Below, piece by piece: positions 8,268-16,997 of a stretch of 64,000 bases of DNA. The notes under the pieces were generated by a model. That model ran no database searches. It was given only the letters and a program-made list of their open reading frames with translations, and had not been told where the DNA came from. Location of the stretch: the NCBI RefSeq assembly GCF_028657195.3, contig NZ_JANCPR020000013.1, positions 150,155 through 214,154 on the forward strand. Direction: 5' to 3'. Numbering within the stretch: position 1 is the first letter of the stretch; every line of letters starts with the position of its first letter. The DNA comes from Streptomyces iconiensis (lineage in GTDB: Bacteria > Actinomycetota > Actinomycetes > Streptomycetales > Streptomycetaceae). Made by a program: the position numbers and the translations under genes.

Positions 8268-8672
8268 TCAGAAGGGCACTCCACAGCGCAGTAGTACGTT
8301 CGCGTACGGTCTGCACTCGCCCGTACGCACCACGAGTCTCGCCTGCCTTGTCATGGCCTTCAGCTCCTCGTGCGGGACCAGTTGGAGCCCTGTGGTCCCC
8401 GAGCCGGGGAAGAGACGGTCCAGTAGCGTGCTCGCTTCGGTGTTGGTCTCGCGCACCTCGCTCGCCGCCACGGCACCCTCCACCTCCAACTCGTCGAGCA
8501 AACCCTCCAGCACCTCGGCGAAGGAGGGTGTCCCCGCCCGGAACGCGAGGTCGACGACCGCGGGTCCTTCGGGGATGGGGAGCCCGGCATCGCACACCAT
8601 GACGAGATCGGTGTGTCCCAACCGGGCGATCTCGCCGGAGAGATGACGGTTGAGTATCCCGGCCTTCTTCAT
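8268..8672 (-). CDS. rbsD: D-ribose pyranase RbsD
   Basis: 134 residues, full length. RbsD catalyses mutarotation of beta-D-ribopyranose to the furanose form used by ribokinase. His20 (LGHTD) and Asp28 (CDAGLP) match the catalytic residues described for Bacillus RbsD, and PYANVLLRCGVPF is the usual C-terminus. The start overlaps the rbsK stop by 4 bases, and rbsD is the last gene of the leftward ribose operon. Cytoplasmic. Confidence 0.93.
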   Translation of the reverse strand: MKKAGILNRHLSGEIARLGHTDLVMVCDAGLPIPEGPAVVDLAFRAGTPSFAEVLEGLLDELEVEGAVAASEVRETNTEASTLLDRLFPGSGTTGLQLVPHEELKAMTRQARLVVRTGECRPYANVLLRCGVPF

Positions 8673-9655
8673 CGTGCCGTCGCCTCCGCCGTCACGGCCT
8701 TCTCCAGTTCGGCGGCGCTGGGGTAGGACTCCTGCGCTCCGGCCCGGGTGACCGTGTAGGACCCGACACGTACGGCGTACCGCACGGCCTGCTCCAGCGT
8801 GTCACCGCGGCCCAGCCGCATGGCCAGCGCGCCGGTGAAGGCGTCACCGGCGCCCGTGGTGTCCACGGCCTCGACGCGCGGGCTGGGAACCCTGGTCATG
8901 CCGTCGGGGCCTGCCACGAGGGCGCCTTCGGCACCCAGGGTCACGACCACGCTGCGCGGGCCGATACCGAGGAGGGCGGTCGCCCACTCCTCGGGCTCCT
9001 GGGGCTCTGCGGACGCGGCACCGTCCTGTGCGCCGCCAGGCGTGTGCCGGCCGGGGTCGTGCGCGTGCTGGTCGAGCATGCGCCGTGCCTCGTGCTCGTT
9101 GACCACCAGTGGGTCGCAGAGCGCCAGTACGTCCTCGGGCAGCGGTGCGGGAGGTGAGGGGTTGAGTACGACCCTGGCCGATGTCTCCGCCGCTGTGCGG
9201 GCTGCGGCGGCGACGGTCTCCAGCGGGATCTCCAGTTGAAGGGAGACCACGGCGGCGGCCTCGAACAGTGGTCGTGCTCCGGCGACGTCGTCCGGTGTGA
9301 GCCGGGCGTTGGCGCCCTGTGCGACGACGATGCTGTTGTCACCGGCCGAGTCGACCGTGATGAGGGCGACGCCGGTGGGTGCGTCCTTGCCCTCCAGAAG
9401 CCCTGCGGTCTCGGCACCCGCGGTGCGCTGAGCCTGAGCGAGCAGCCGTCCGTACGCGTCGTCCCCGACGCGGGCGAGCAGTGTCGTACGGGCGCCGAGC
9501 CGGGCAGCCGCCGCTGCCTGGTTGGCTCCCTTGCCGCCCGGGTGGATGGCCAGATCCGACCCGAGTACCGTCTCGCCCGCCGCCGGCCTGCGGTCGACTC
9601 CGACGACCAGGTCGGCGTTGGCGGACCCTACGACCAACAGGTCGTATCCGTGCAT
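8669..9655 (-). CDS. rbsK: Ribokinase RbsK (PfkB family)
   Basis: 328 residues. It phosphorylates D-ribose at O5 to ribose 5-phosphate with ATP. The first PfkB signature GGKGANQAAAAA lies at residues 40-51. The second, DTTGAGDAFTGAL near residue 265, contains the catalytic base Asp. An insertion of about 15 residues rich in Gly, Ala and Glu follows HDPGRHTPGG and is probably a surface loop. It lies in the rbs operon between rbsB (89-base gap) and rbsD (4-base overlap). The rbsD-rbsK pairing supports the ribose assignment over other PfkB sugars. Confidence 0.93.
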   Translation of the reverse strand: MHGYDLLVVGSANADLVVGVDRRPAAGETVLGSDLAIHPGGKGANQAAAAARLGARTTLLARVGDDAYGRLLAQAQRTAGAETAGLLEGKDAPTGVALITVDSAGDNSIVVAQGANARLTPDDVAGARPLFEAAAVVSLQLEIPLETVAAAARTAAETSARVVLNPSPPAPLPEDVLALCDPLVVNEHEARRMLDQHAHDPGRHTPGGAQDGAASAEPQEPEEWATALLGIGPRSVVVTLGAEGALVAGPDGMTRVPSPRVEAVDTTGAGDAFTGALAMRLGRGDTLEQAVRYAVRVGSYTVTRAGAQESYPSAAELEKAVTAEATAR

Positions 9656-9744
9656 CCGGTGCTCCCTCTCGGCCCCTGCGGGCCTCGGGCCCCCGTGGGG
9701 GCCGTTCTCAGCTGCTCAGCGTTCTGTCGGTGCCGCTGTTCCGG

Positions 9745-10683
9745 TCAGGAGAACCGGTCGGCGTTCTTCTTGGTCACGACCTTCACCGGGACCTTGATCT
9801 GCGGGTCCACGGGGTTGCCCTCGACAACGCGCATGGCGTTGCGGACGGCCATCTTGCCCAGCTCAGCGGGCTGTTGGGCCACGGTCGAGCTGATGGAGCC
9901 CTTCTTGACCGCCTTGATGGCCTCGGGGGTGCCGTCGAAGCCGACGAGCTTGATGTCGCCGCCTGCCTTGGCACCGAGGGCCTTGGCCGCACCGAGCGCC
10001 ATCTCGTCGTTCTCCGCGAAGATGCCGTCCAGGTCCGGGTGGGACTGGAGGACGTTGGTGGTCACGTCCAGGCCCTTGGCACGCTGGAAGTCGGCAGGCT
10101 GCTTGGAGACGACCTTGATGTCCGGGTAGTTCTTGAGGCCCTCGGTGAATCCCTTGGCACGCTCGCGGGACGAGGACGTGCCGACCTGCCCGCGCAGGTG
10201 GAGGATCTCGCCCTTGCCGCCGAGCTGTTCGGCCAGGCTCTTGGCGGCCATCTTGCCGCCCTCGACGTTGTCGGAGGCGACGGTGGCCTCGACCTTGGCC
10301 TTGTTGACACCGCGGTCGGCGGCGATGACCGGAATCTTCGCGTTGCCGGCGGCCTTGACGGAGGGGCCCGCCGCGTCGGAGTCAACGGGGTTGATGATGA
10401 TCGACTTCACGTTCTGCGAGGTGAAGTTCTGTACCTGGTTGGCCTGCTGTGAAGCGTCTTCCTGCGCGTCCTGAACGCTGAGGCTGGCGCCCTGGGCCTT
10501 CGCCTCTGCTTCGGCACCCTTTTTCATCTGAACCATGAAGGGCTGGTTCAGCGCGGATATCGCGAAGCCGAGCTTGACGTCGTCTTTTCCGCCCGAGGAG
10601 TTGGAACCCGAACCACAGGCGGACGCGGTGAGGGCGACCGTCGTGGCCAGAATGACCGCGGACGTGCTCTTTCTCTTGCTCAT
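9745..10683 (-). CDS. rbsB: Ribose ABC transporter substrate-binding lipoprotein RbsB
   Basis: 312 residues. The N-terminal signal peptide ends in the lipobox LTASACGS, so the mature protein is anchored outside the membrane. The periplasmic-binding-protein type I domain begins VKLGFAISALNQPFM, and IIINPVDSDA, VASDNVEGG and FDGTPEAIKAV follow the RbsB pattern. Gaps of 61 bases from rbsC and 89 to rbsK suggest one transcript with internal ribosome sites. It is one of the less GC-biased, Lys-rich proteins of the region, as is usual for binding proteins. Confidence 0.93.
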   Translation of the reverse strand: MSKRKSTSAVILATTVALTASACGSGSNSSGGKDDVKLGFAISALNQPFMVQMKKGAEAEAKAQGASLSVQDAQEDASQQANQVQNFTSQNVKSIIINPVDSDAAGPSVKAAGNAKIPVIAADRGVNKAKVEATVASDNVEGGKMAAKSLAEQLGGKGEILHLRGQVGTSSSRERAKGFTEGLKNYPDIKVVSKQPADFQRAKGLDVTTNVLQSHPDLDGIFAENDEMALGAAKALGAKAGGDIKLVGFDGTPEAIKAVKKGSISSTVAQQPAELGKMAVRNAMRVVEGNPVDPQIKVPVKVVTKKNADRFS

Positions 10684-10744
10684 TGCTGCATTCCTTGCAG
10701 TCGGCAGATGAATGAACTACGCGTGCTCCCCCGTCGCACAAAGA

Positions 10745-11737
10745 TCATGCGCGGCGACGCAGTGTATCGAGAAGCACGGCAAGCGCAATCACCGCCCCGA
10801 TGACCACCTGCTGCCAGAAAGCGGACACGTCAAGGAGGTTGAGTCCGTTGCGCAGAACAGCGAGGATGAGTGCGCCGATCAGCGTTCCGGAAGCCTTGCC
10901 GACCCCACCGGCGAGGCTCGCGCCACCGATCACCACGGCGGCGATGGCGTCGAGTTCGTAACCGGTGGCCGCCTGCGGCTGCGCCGAGGCGAGCCGGGTG
11001 GCGAGCACGATTCCGGCGACGGCGGCGAAGGTGCCGACCAGCGCGTAGATGACGAGCTTCTGGCGCGGCACGCGAATGCCGGACAGGTGCGCGGCCTCCT
11101 CGTTCCCGCCGATCGCGTACATCGAACGGCCGCTGTAGGTGCGCTGCAGGACGACCGCGGTGATCAGGCCCATCCCGATCATGACCAGGACCGGGACCGG
11201 AAGCCACTCGCCGAGCGTCTGGCCGACCCACGACATGGACTCGGGCAGGGTGATCGGGGTGCCGTCGGAGACGACGAGACCGAGGCCGCGCGCTGCGGAG
11301 AGCATCGCCAACGTCGCGATGAACGGCGGGAGTTTGCCGTAGGAGATCAGCAGGCCGTTGACCAGACCGCAGGCGGTGCCGGTCAGGATGGCGAGCAGGA
11401 CGCCCAGGAAGACGGGCATGCCCTCGGTGGTGGTGAACCACCCCAGCATCACGGCGGAGAAGGCGGCGACCGAGCCCACGGAGAGGTCGATACCGCCGGA
11501 GACGATGGCGAAGGTGACGCCGAAGGCGAGGATCGCGGTCACGGCCGCCTGGACGCCGACGTTCAGCAGGTTCTGCGTGCTGAGGAAGTCGCCTGACATG
11601 AACGTCATCGCCACGACCATGACGACGAGCGCGCTCAGCGCCCCGTTGTCCAGCAGGATCCGGCGTACGACGGGCGGCGTCCCGTTGCCGCCCGGGCGCT
11701 TGTCCAGGCGATGACCCGGCTGCGTATCAATGGCCAC
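10745..11737 (-). CDS. rbsC: Ribose ABC transporter permease RbsC
   Basis: 330 residues with a GTG start at 11737 preceded by GGAGGA. The protein is mostly hydrophobic, with 8-10 predicted membrane segments, and carries the BPD_transp_2 family signature GGIDLSVGSVAAFSAV near residues 84-100. It forms the membrane channel of the ribose importer with RbsA and RbsB. Its start overlaps the rbsA stop by 11 bases, indicating coupled translation. Confidence 0.93.
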   Translation of the reverse strand: MAIDTQPGHRLDKRPGGNGTPPVVRRILLDNGALSALVVMVVAMTFMSGDFLSTQNLLNVGVQAAVTAILAFGVTFAIVSGGIDLSVGSVAAFSAVMLGWFTTTEGMPVFLGVLLAILTGTACGLVNGLLISYGKLPPFIATLAMLSAARGLGLVVSDGTPITLPESMSWVGQTLGEWLPVPVLVMIGMGLITAVVLQRTYSGRSMYAIGGNEEAAHLSGIRVPRQKLVIYALVGTFAAVAGIVLATRLASAQPQAATGYELDAIAAVVIGGASLAGGVGKASGTLIGALILAVLRNGLNLLDVSAFWQQVVIGAVIALAVLLDTLRRRA

Positions 11738-13292
11738 GGGGAGAGTCCTCCATCTCGGTTGTTCCAGGTGTGGCGCTACCGACAGCCAGTGCCATGACGG
11801 CGTCCTGGCTGGCTTCCTGCGCGGTCAGTTCGCCCGCGATCCGGCCCTGGGACATCACCAGGATCCGGTCGCTCATGCCCAGGACCTCGGGGAGGTCACT
11901 GGAGATCATCAGTACCGCGTGGCCCGAGGCCGTCAGCTCGTTGATGAGCTGGTAGATCTCGACCTTGGCTCCCACGTCGACACCGCGGGTGGGTTCGTCG
12001 AGGATCAGCACACGGCTGTTCGCGAGCAGCCACTTGCCGATCACGACCTTCTGCTGGTTGCCGCCCGAGAGCGTGCGTACGTGCTGGTCGATCCCTGCCA
12101 TCCGGACGCCGAGCCGCTCGGCGATGCGCGTGGCCTCCTTGCGCTGGCCGCCCCGGTCGACGAAGCCGCCCTTGCTCGTCTCGCGCAGGGTGACCAGGCC
12201 GAGGTTGTCGGAGACCGAGGCGTCGGGCAGCAGACCCTGGCCCTTCCTGTCCTCCGGTACCAGGCCGAGCCCCGCTGCGTGCGCGGCCCATACGTCGCCG
12301 CCCGGCAGCTTCTTGCCGCCGACCTCGACGCGTCCCGCGTCGTAGTGGTCGGCGCCGAAGACCGCGCGGACGACCTCGGTGCGGCCGGCGCCGACGAGCC
12401 CGGCGACGCCGACGACCTCACCGGCGCGTACCTCGAAGCCGATGTCGTGGAAGACACCCGACTTGCGCAGCCCTGTGACGCGCAGCAGCGGCTGCCGGCC
12501 CTTGACGGCCGCGCTCGCCTTGCCGGTGTCGCGGGGGTACTGCTGCTCGATGCTGCGGCCCACCATCAGCTTGACCATCTCGTCCTGCGGCGTCGTTGCC
12601 GGGACCTGGCCCACGCTGCGGCCGTCGCGCAGAACGGTGACGCGGTCACCGATGGCGGGGATCTCTTCGAGGTGGTGCGTGATCAGGACGATCCCGACGC
12701 CCTCGGAACGCAGTTTGCGCACGATGGCGAAGAGCCGGTTGACCTCCTCGGAGGTGAGCACGGCGGTCGGCTCGTCCATGATCAGCACACGGGTCTTGAG
12801 GCTGAGCGCCTTGGCGATCTCCACCATCTGCCGCCCGGCGATGCCGAGTTGCGAGACCGGGGTGCGCGGGGGAGCGGAGATGCCGACCCTGCCGAGCAGT
12901 ACGGCGGCGTCGTCCTCCATCTTCTTGCGGTCCACGAGACCGAGGCGGCGCGGCTGGCGGCCCAGGAAGATGTTCTCCGCGATGGACAGCTGCGGTACGA
13001 GGTTGAACTCCTGGTGGATGGTGGCGATGCCGTGCTTCTCTGCGTCCTCGGCACCGGAGATACGTACCGGCCGGCCCCCGCGCAGTACCCGCCCGGCGTC
13101 CGCGCGGTAGGTACCGGAGAGCACCTTGATCAGGGTGCTCTTACCGGCTCCGTTCTCGCCCAGCAGCACATGTACTTCGCCCTCGCGCAGGTCGAAGTCG
13201 ACGCCGTCGAGGGCGACCACGCCGGGGAACGTCTTGCGTATGCCCTCCGTTCGCAGCAACTCCCGTGCCGGGGGCGGGTCTGGGGTGGTCAA
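11727..13292 (-). CDS. rbsA: Ribose ABC transporter, duplicated ATP-binding protein RbsA
   Basis: 521 residues with a TTG start at 13292, chosen because GAAAGGA lies about 7 bases upstream and the TTGA overlaps the rbsR stop. It has two ABC domains. The first has a complete Walker A (GENGAGKST) and Walker B (VLIMDEPTAVL). The second has the degenerate Walker A typical of the RbsA/XylG class (GLVGAGRTE), a signature LSGGNQQKVVIGKWL and Walker B VLILDEPTRGVD. It energises import through RbsC. Confidence 0.92.
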   Translation of the reverse strand: MTTPDPPPARELLRTEGIRKTFPGVVALDGVDFDLREGEVHVLLGENGAGKSTLIKVLSGTYRADAGRVLRGGRPVRISGAEDAEKHGIATIHQEFNLVPQLSIAENIFLGRQPRRLGLVDRKKMEDDAAVLLGRVGISAPPRTPVSQLGIAGRQMVEIAKALSLKTRVLIMDEPTAVLTSEEVNRLFAIVRKLRSEGVGIVLITHHLEEIPAIGDRVTVLRDGRSVGQVPATTPQDEMVKLMVGRSIEQQYPRDTGKASAAVKGRQPLLRVTGLRKSGVFHDIGFEVRAGEVVGVAGLVGAGRTEVVRAVFGADHYDAGRVEVGGKKLPGGDVWAAHAAGLGLVPEDRKGQGLLPDASVSDNLGLVTLRETSKGGFVDRGGQRKEATRIAERLGVRMAGIDQHVRTLSGGNQQKVVIGKWLLANSRVLILDEPTRGVDVGAKVEIYQLINELTASGHAVLMISSDLPEVLGMSDRILVMSQGRIAGELTAQEASQDAVMALAVGSATPGTTEMEDSPRGH

Positions 13293-14359
13293 CGGCGGAT
13301 CCTTTCGTCTTCGCCGCAGGAGCGGCGCGCTATGAGGTGAGCGGAGAGCGTGACGGAGCCGGCGCTCCATCCCCCGGAGTCCGTCGGGAGGGGCGTTCCC
13401 CCGGACGGACTCCGGGGGTGCCCCCACTCCATGAGGTCGGTCAGTGCCGCGACGGCCCGGTGGCCCAGCTCCTGGGTCGGCTGGGCGATCGCGGTGATCG
13501 GGGGGTCGGTGTGCAGGAACCACGGGATGTCGTCGAAGGCCGCCAGCGCCACGTCGCCCGGCACCCGCAGACCCATCACGCGCAGCTGCTCCATCACGCC
13601 GAGCGCCATCAGGTTGTCGGTGGCGAAGACCGCCTCCGGCGGCTCGGGGAGGGAGAAGAAGTCGCTGGCGGCCCTGCGCCCGCTCGCCGTCTGGAAGTCG
13701 CCCTGACCGATGTACGCCTCGGGCAGCGGCAGCCCGTACTCGCGCAGCGCCGAACGGAACGCGTGCACGCGCTCGTTGCTCGTGGTGCTGGCGACGGGTC
13801 CGGTGATGATGGCGAGCCTGCGCAGTCCCAGCCGGTACAGATGGGCGACCAGCTCGCGCACGGCGGCCCGGCCGTCGGCCCGTACGACGGGAACGCCCTG
13901 GCGGACGAGCCCGTCGACCCAGCGGTCGACGAAGACCATCGGGATGCCGGAGGCCGCCGCCTCGCGCAGCGCCAGCGAGTCGCCGTCGGCGGGGGAGACC
14001 AGCAGCCCGTCGATACGGCGGTCGAGCAGCGTGCGCACGTGGTGGTCCTGGAGCGTGAGCTGCTCGTCCGCGTTGCCGATGATGACGCTGTATCCCCTGC
14101 TGCGTGCCGCGTCCTCGACCGCGCGTGCCAGCTCGGTGAAGAACGGGTTCAGCACATCGCTGATCACGAGCCCGAGCGTGCGCGTCTGGTCCGTACGCAG
14201 CGAACGGGCAAGGGTGTTGGGGCGGTAGCGCAGCTCGTCGACGGCCGACAGGACACGGGTCCTGGTGTCGGCGCGTACGCCGCTGTGTCCGTTGAGGACG
14301 CGCGAGACCGTGGCCACGGAGACGCCGGCGTGTGCCGCGACGTCTTTGATGCCTGCCAT
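13289..14359 (-). CDS. rbsR: LacI-family regulator, presumed ribose repressor RbsR, carrying an in-frame palindromic repeat
   Basis: 356 residues. The N-terminal HTH (IKDVAAHAGVSVATVSRVL), hinge helix (NTLARSLR) and sensor domain (TLGLVISDVLNPFF) are standard. It is first in the leftward rbs operon and overlaps rbsA by 4 bases, so it probably represses its own operon and responds to ribose. The oddity lies near the C-terminus: between LTDLME and SVTLSAHLIARRS, where relatives have only a short loop, there are about 20 extra residues (including PSGGTPLPTDSGG) encoded by a palindromic repeat at 13364-13431. The frame is kept, so the protein may still be functional. Confidence 0.88.
   Translation of the reverse strand: MAGIKDVAAHAGVSVATVSRVLNGHSGVRADTRTRVLSAVDELRYRPNTLARSLRTDQTRTLGLVISDVLNPFFTELARAVEDAARSRGYSVIIGNADEQLTLQDHHVRTLLDRRIDGLLVSPADGDSLALREAAASGIPMVFVDRWVDGLVRQGVPVVRADGRAAVRELVAHLYRLGLRRLAIITGPVASTTSNERVHAFRSALREYGLPLPEAYIGQGDFQTASGRRAASDFFSLPEPPEAVFATDNLMALGVMEQLRVMGLRVPGDVALAAFDDIPWFLHTDPPITAIAQPTQELGHRAVAALTDLMEWGHPRSPSGGTPLPTDSGGWSAGSVTLSAHLIARRSCGEDERIRR
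13364..13431. repeat. REP-like palindromic element inside rbsR
   Basis: A perfect 15-bp inverted repeat (13371-13385 and 13404-13418) encloses an 18-base spacer. Further matching G/C runs follow (gggggtgcccccac, 13414-13427). The element is flanked by ctccat at 13365-13370 and 13426-13431, which may be a target duplication. The style matches the dispersed intergenic palindromes of streptomycete chromosomes, but this one is within coding sequence. Confidence 0.7.
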
Positions 14360-14428
14360 TGCTGAGCCGGGTCCCCGATGGTGGAAGTGCTTGCGCGCAC
14401 ACGGTCGTCGACGGTCTGCCGTGGTCGC

Positions 14429-14445
14429 ATGGAAACGATTACATC
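14429..14445. promoter_or_regulatory. LacI-type operator upstream of rbsR
   Basis: ATGGAAACGATTACATC, read in reverse as a TGTAATCGTTTCC-like site, is a typical A/T-flanked LacI-family operator with a central CG. It lies about 70 bases upstream of the rbsR start in otherwise GC-rich DNA, between rbsR and the divergent recD2 gene. A role in autoregulation by RbsR is inferred. Confidence 0.6.
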
Positions 14446-14588
14446 GACATGGAACGGGATGCACGCCGAGTGGCACAAGGGGCTGATGCGAGATCGTGAT
14501 GATGTTCCGGGATTCAACTCGGGACACGTCGTCGGGAGTTATCCACAGGGCTGCCGCGATGTCGGTGTGCGGGGCTACCGTCTGTGAC

Positions 14589-16835
14589 ATGACGTTCCAG
14601 CCGGCTGTGCTCGAAGGGGTCCTAGAGCGCATCACCTACTCCAATGAGGACAATGGGTACACCGTTGCCCGGGTCGACACCGGGCGCGGTGCCGAACTGC
14701 TCACCGTCGTGGGCGCGTTGCTCGGCGCCCAGGCCGGCGAGTCCCTGCGGATGGAGGGCCGCTGGGGCTCGCACCCGCAGTACGGACGCCAGTTCCATGT
14801 GGACAACTACCAAACGGTGCTGCCCGCCACCATCCAGGGAATCCGCCGCTATCTCGGCTCCGGGCTCGTCAAGGGGATCGGCCCGCGCATCGCCGACCGC
14901 ATCGTCACCCACTTCGGCACCGAAACGCTGGACATCATCGAGGCGGCCCCTGCCCGACTCGCCGAGGTCCCCGGCCTCGGGCCCAAGCGCACCCGGCTGA
15001 TCGCCGCCGCCTGGGAGGAGCAGAAGGCCATCAAGGAGGTCATGATCTTCCTCCAGGGCCTCGGCGTCACCACGTCCATCGCCGTGCGGATCTACAAGAA
15101 GTACGGCGACGAGTCCCTCTCCGTCGTCAGGGACCACCCCTACCGGCTCGCAGCCGACGTATGGGGCATCGGCTTTCTGACCGCCGACCGCATCGCCCAG
15201 GCCGTCGGCATCCCGCACGACAGCCCGGAGCGGGTCAAGTCCGGCCTCCAGCACACCCTTTCGCAATCCGCCGACCAGGGGCACTGCTACGTCCCCGAGG
15301 AGCGGCTCATCTCCGAGGCCGTCAAGCTCCTCGCGGTGGACACCGGCCTCGTCATCGACTGCCTGGCCGAGCTGACGGCCGAGGAGGAGGGCGTCGTCAG
15401 CGAGACCGTTCCCGACCCCGAGGACCCGGCAGGCACCCATACGGCGGTCTATCTGGTGCCCTTCCACCGCGCGGAGATCTCCCTGTCGGCGCAGCTCCTG
15501 CGCCTGCTGCGCACCCCGGACGACCGGCTGCCCTCCTTCCAGGAGACCGACTGGGAGCGGGCCTTCACCTGGCTGGCCGCGCGAACGGGCGCCGAGCTGG
15601 CCCCCGAGCAGCGCGAGGCCGTGCGGCTCGCGCTCACCCGCAAGGTCGCGGTGCTGACCGGAGGGCCCGGCTGCGGCAAGTCCTTCACCGTGCGCTCCGT
15701 CGTCGAGATGGCACGCGCGAAACGGGCGCGCGTGCTGCTGGCGGCGCCGACGGGCCGCGCTGCCAAGCGGCTGGCCGAGCTGACGGGCGCGGAGGCGTCC
15801 ACGGTGCACAGGCTGCTCGAACTGAAGCCGGGCGGGGAGGCGGCGTACGACAGGGAACGGCCCCTGGAGGCCGACCTCGTGGTGGTGGACGAGGCGTCCA
15901 TGCTCGATCTGCTGCTCGCCAACAAGCTGGTCAAGGCCGTCCCGCCGGGCGCCCATCTGCTGCTGGTCGGCGATGTGGACCAGCTCCCCTCGGTGGGCGC
16001 CGGCGAGGTGCTGCGCGATCTGCTGGCCGAGGACGGGCCCGTGCCCGCCGTGCGGCTGCGCCACATCTTCCGGCAGGCGCAGCAGTCGGGTGTGGTGACC
16101 AACGCACACCGGATCAACTCCGGTACGCAGCCGGTCACTCAGGGGCTGAGCGACTTCTTCCTCTTCGTCGAGGACGACACGGAGGAGGCGGGCAGACTCA
16201 CCGTCGACGTGGCGGCACGCCGCGTCCCGGCGAAGTTCGGGCTCGACCCCCGGCGCGACGTACAGGTCCTCGCTCCCATGCACCGCGGCCCCGCCGGCGC
16301 GGGGACGCTCAACGGCCTGCTCCAGCAGGCCATCACGCCCGCGCGCCCCGACCTCCCGGAGAAGCGCTTCGGAGGCCGCGTCTTCCGGGTCGGCGACAAG
16401 GTCACGCAGGTGCGGAACAACTACGACAAGGGTGCCAACGGCGTCTTCAACGGCACGGTCGGCATCGTCACCTCCGTGCTCCCCGACGACCAGCGGCTGA
16501 CCGTGCTGACGGAGGAGGACGAGGAGGTCGGATACGACTTCGACGAGCTGGACGAACTGGCACACGCGTATGCCGTCACCATCCACCGCTCCCAGGGCAG
16601 CGAGTATCCGGCGGTCGTGATTCCCGTCACCACGGGGGCCTGGATGATGCTCCAGCGCAATCTGCTCTACACCGCGGTGACCCGGGCGAAGCGACTGGTG
16701 GTGCTGGTGGGGTCGCGCAGAGCACTCGGTCAGGCGGTCCGCACGGTCTCGGCGGGCCGCCGCCGCACGGCGCTGGATCACCGGCTGCGCGGGGTACTCG
16801 TCCCCTCGACGGGCGCCAACCGCCCCGGGGGGTGA
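14589..16835 (+). CDS. recD2: RecD2-type ATP-dependent 5'-3' DNA helicase
   Basis: 748 residues, the full length of RecD-like proteins found without RecBC. The ATG at 14589 is chosen because family members begin with this EGVLERITYSNEDNGYTV segment. An N-terminal OB-like domain is followed by helix-hairpin-helix-like segments (VKGIGPRIADRI, VPGLGPKRT). The SF1 helicase core has Walker A GGPGCGKS at residues 358-365, Walker B VVVDEASM, a sensor motif GDVDQLPSVGAGEVL and the C-terminal motif VTIHRSQGSEYPAVV. It likely acts in replication-fork or oxidative-damage repair. It is monocistronic and divergent from rbsR. Confidence 0.92.
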   Translation: MTFQPAVLEGVLERITYSNEDNGYTVARVDTGRGAELLTVVGALLGAQAGESLRMEGRWGSHPQYGRQFHVDNYQTVLPATIQGIRRYLGSGLVKGIGPRIADRIVTHFGTETLDIIEAAPARLAEVPGLGPKRTRLIAAAWEEQKAIKEVMIFLQGLGVTTSIAVRIYKKYGDESLSVVRDHPYRLAADVWGIGFLTADRIAQAVGIPHDSPERVKSGLQHTLSQSADQGHCYVPEERLISEAVKLLAVDTGLVIDCLAELTAEEEGVVSETVPDPEDPAGTHTAVYLVPFHRAEISLSAQLLRLLRTPDDRLPSFQETDWERAFTWLAARTGAELAPEQREAVRLALTRKVAVLTGGPGCGKSFTVRSVVEMARAKRARVLLAAPTGRAAKRLAELTGAEASTVHRLLELKPGGEAAYDRERPLEADLVVVDEASMLDLLLANKLVKAVPPGAHLLLVGDVDQLPSVGAGEVLRDLLAEDGPVPAVRLRHIFRQAQQSGVVTNAHRINSGTQPVTQGLSDFFLFVEDDTEEAGRLTVDVAARRVPAKFGLDPRRDVQVLAPMHRGPAGAGTLNGLLQQAITPARPDLPEKRFGGRVFRVGDKVTQVRNNYDKGANGVFNGTVGIVTSVLPDDQRLTVLTEEDEEVGYDFDELDELAHAYAVTIHRSQGSEYPAVVIPVTTGAWMMLQRNLLYTAVTRAKRLVVLVGSRRALGQAVRTVSAGRRRTALDHRLRGVLVPSTGANRPGG

Positions 16836-16997
16836 CCATGACGGCCTGGAGGGTGCAGGATATTCAAAAGAGGCGGCACTCCGTGCCACCATGGAGCCTT
16901 CTGGCTGACCCCGAGTGCACCGCACTGCGCTCAGTGGGGGAAAGTGGAGAGAGTCAGGGCACCTCGAAGAAGAGGCACTACGTCGGTGAGGGATGAC

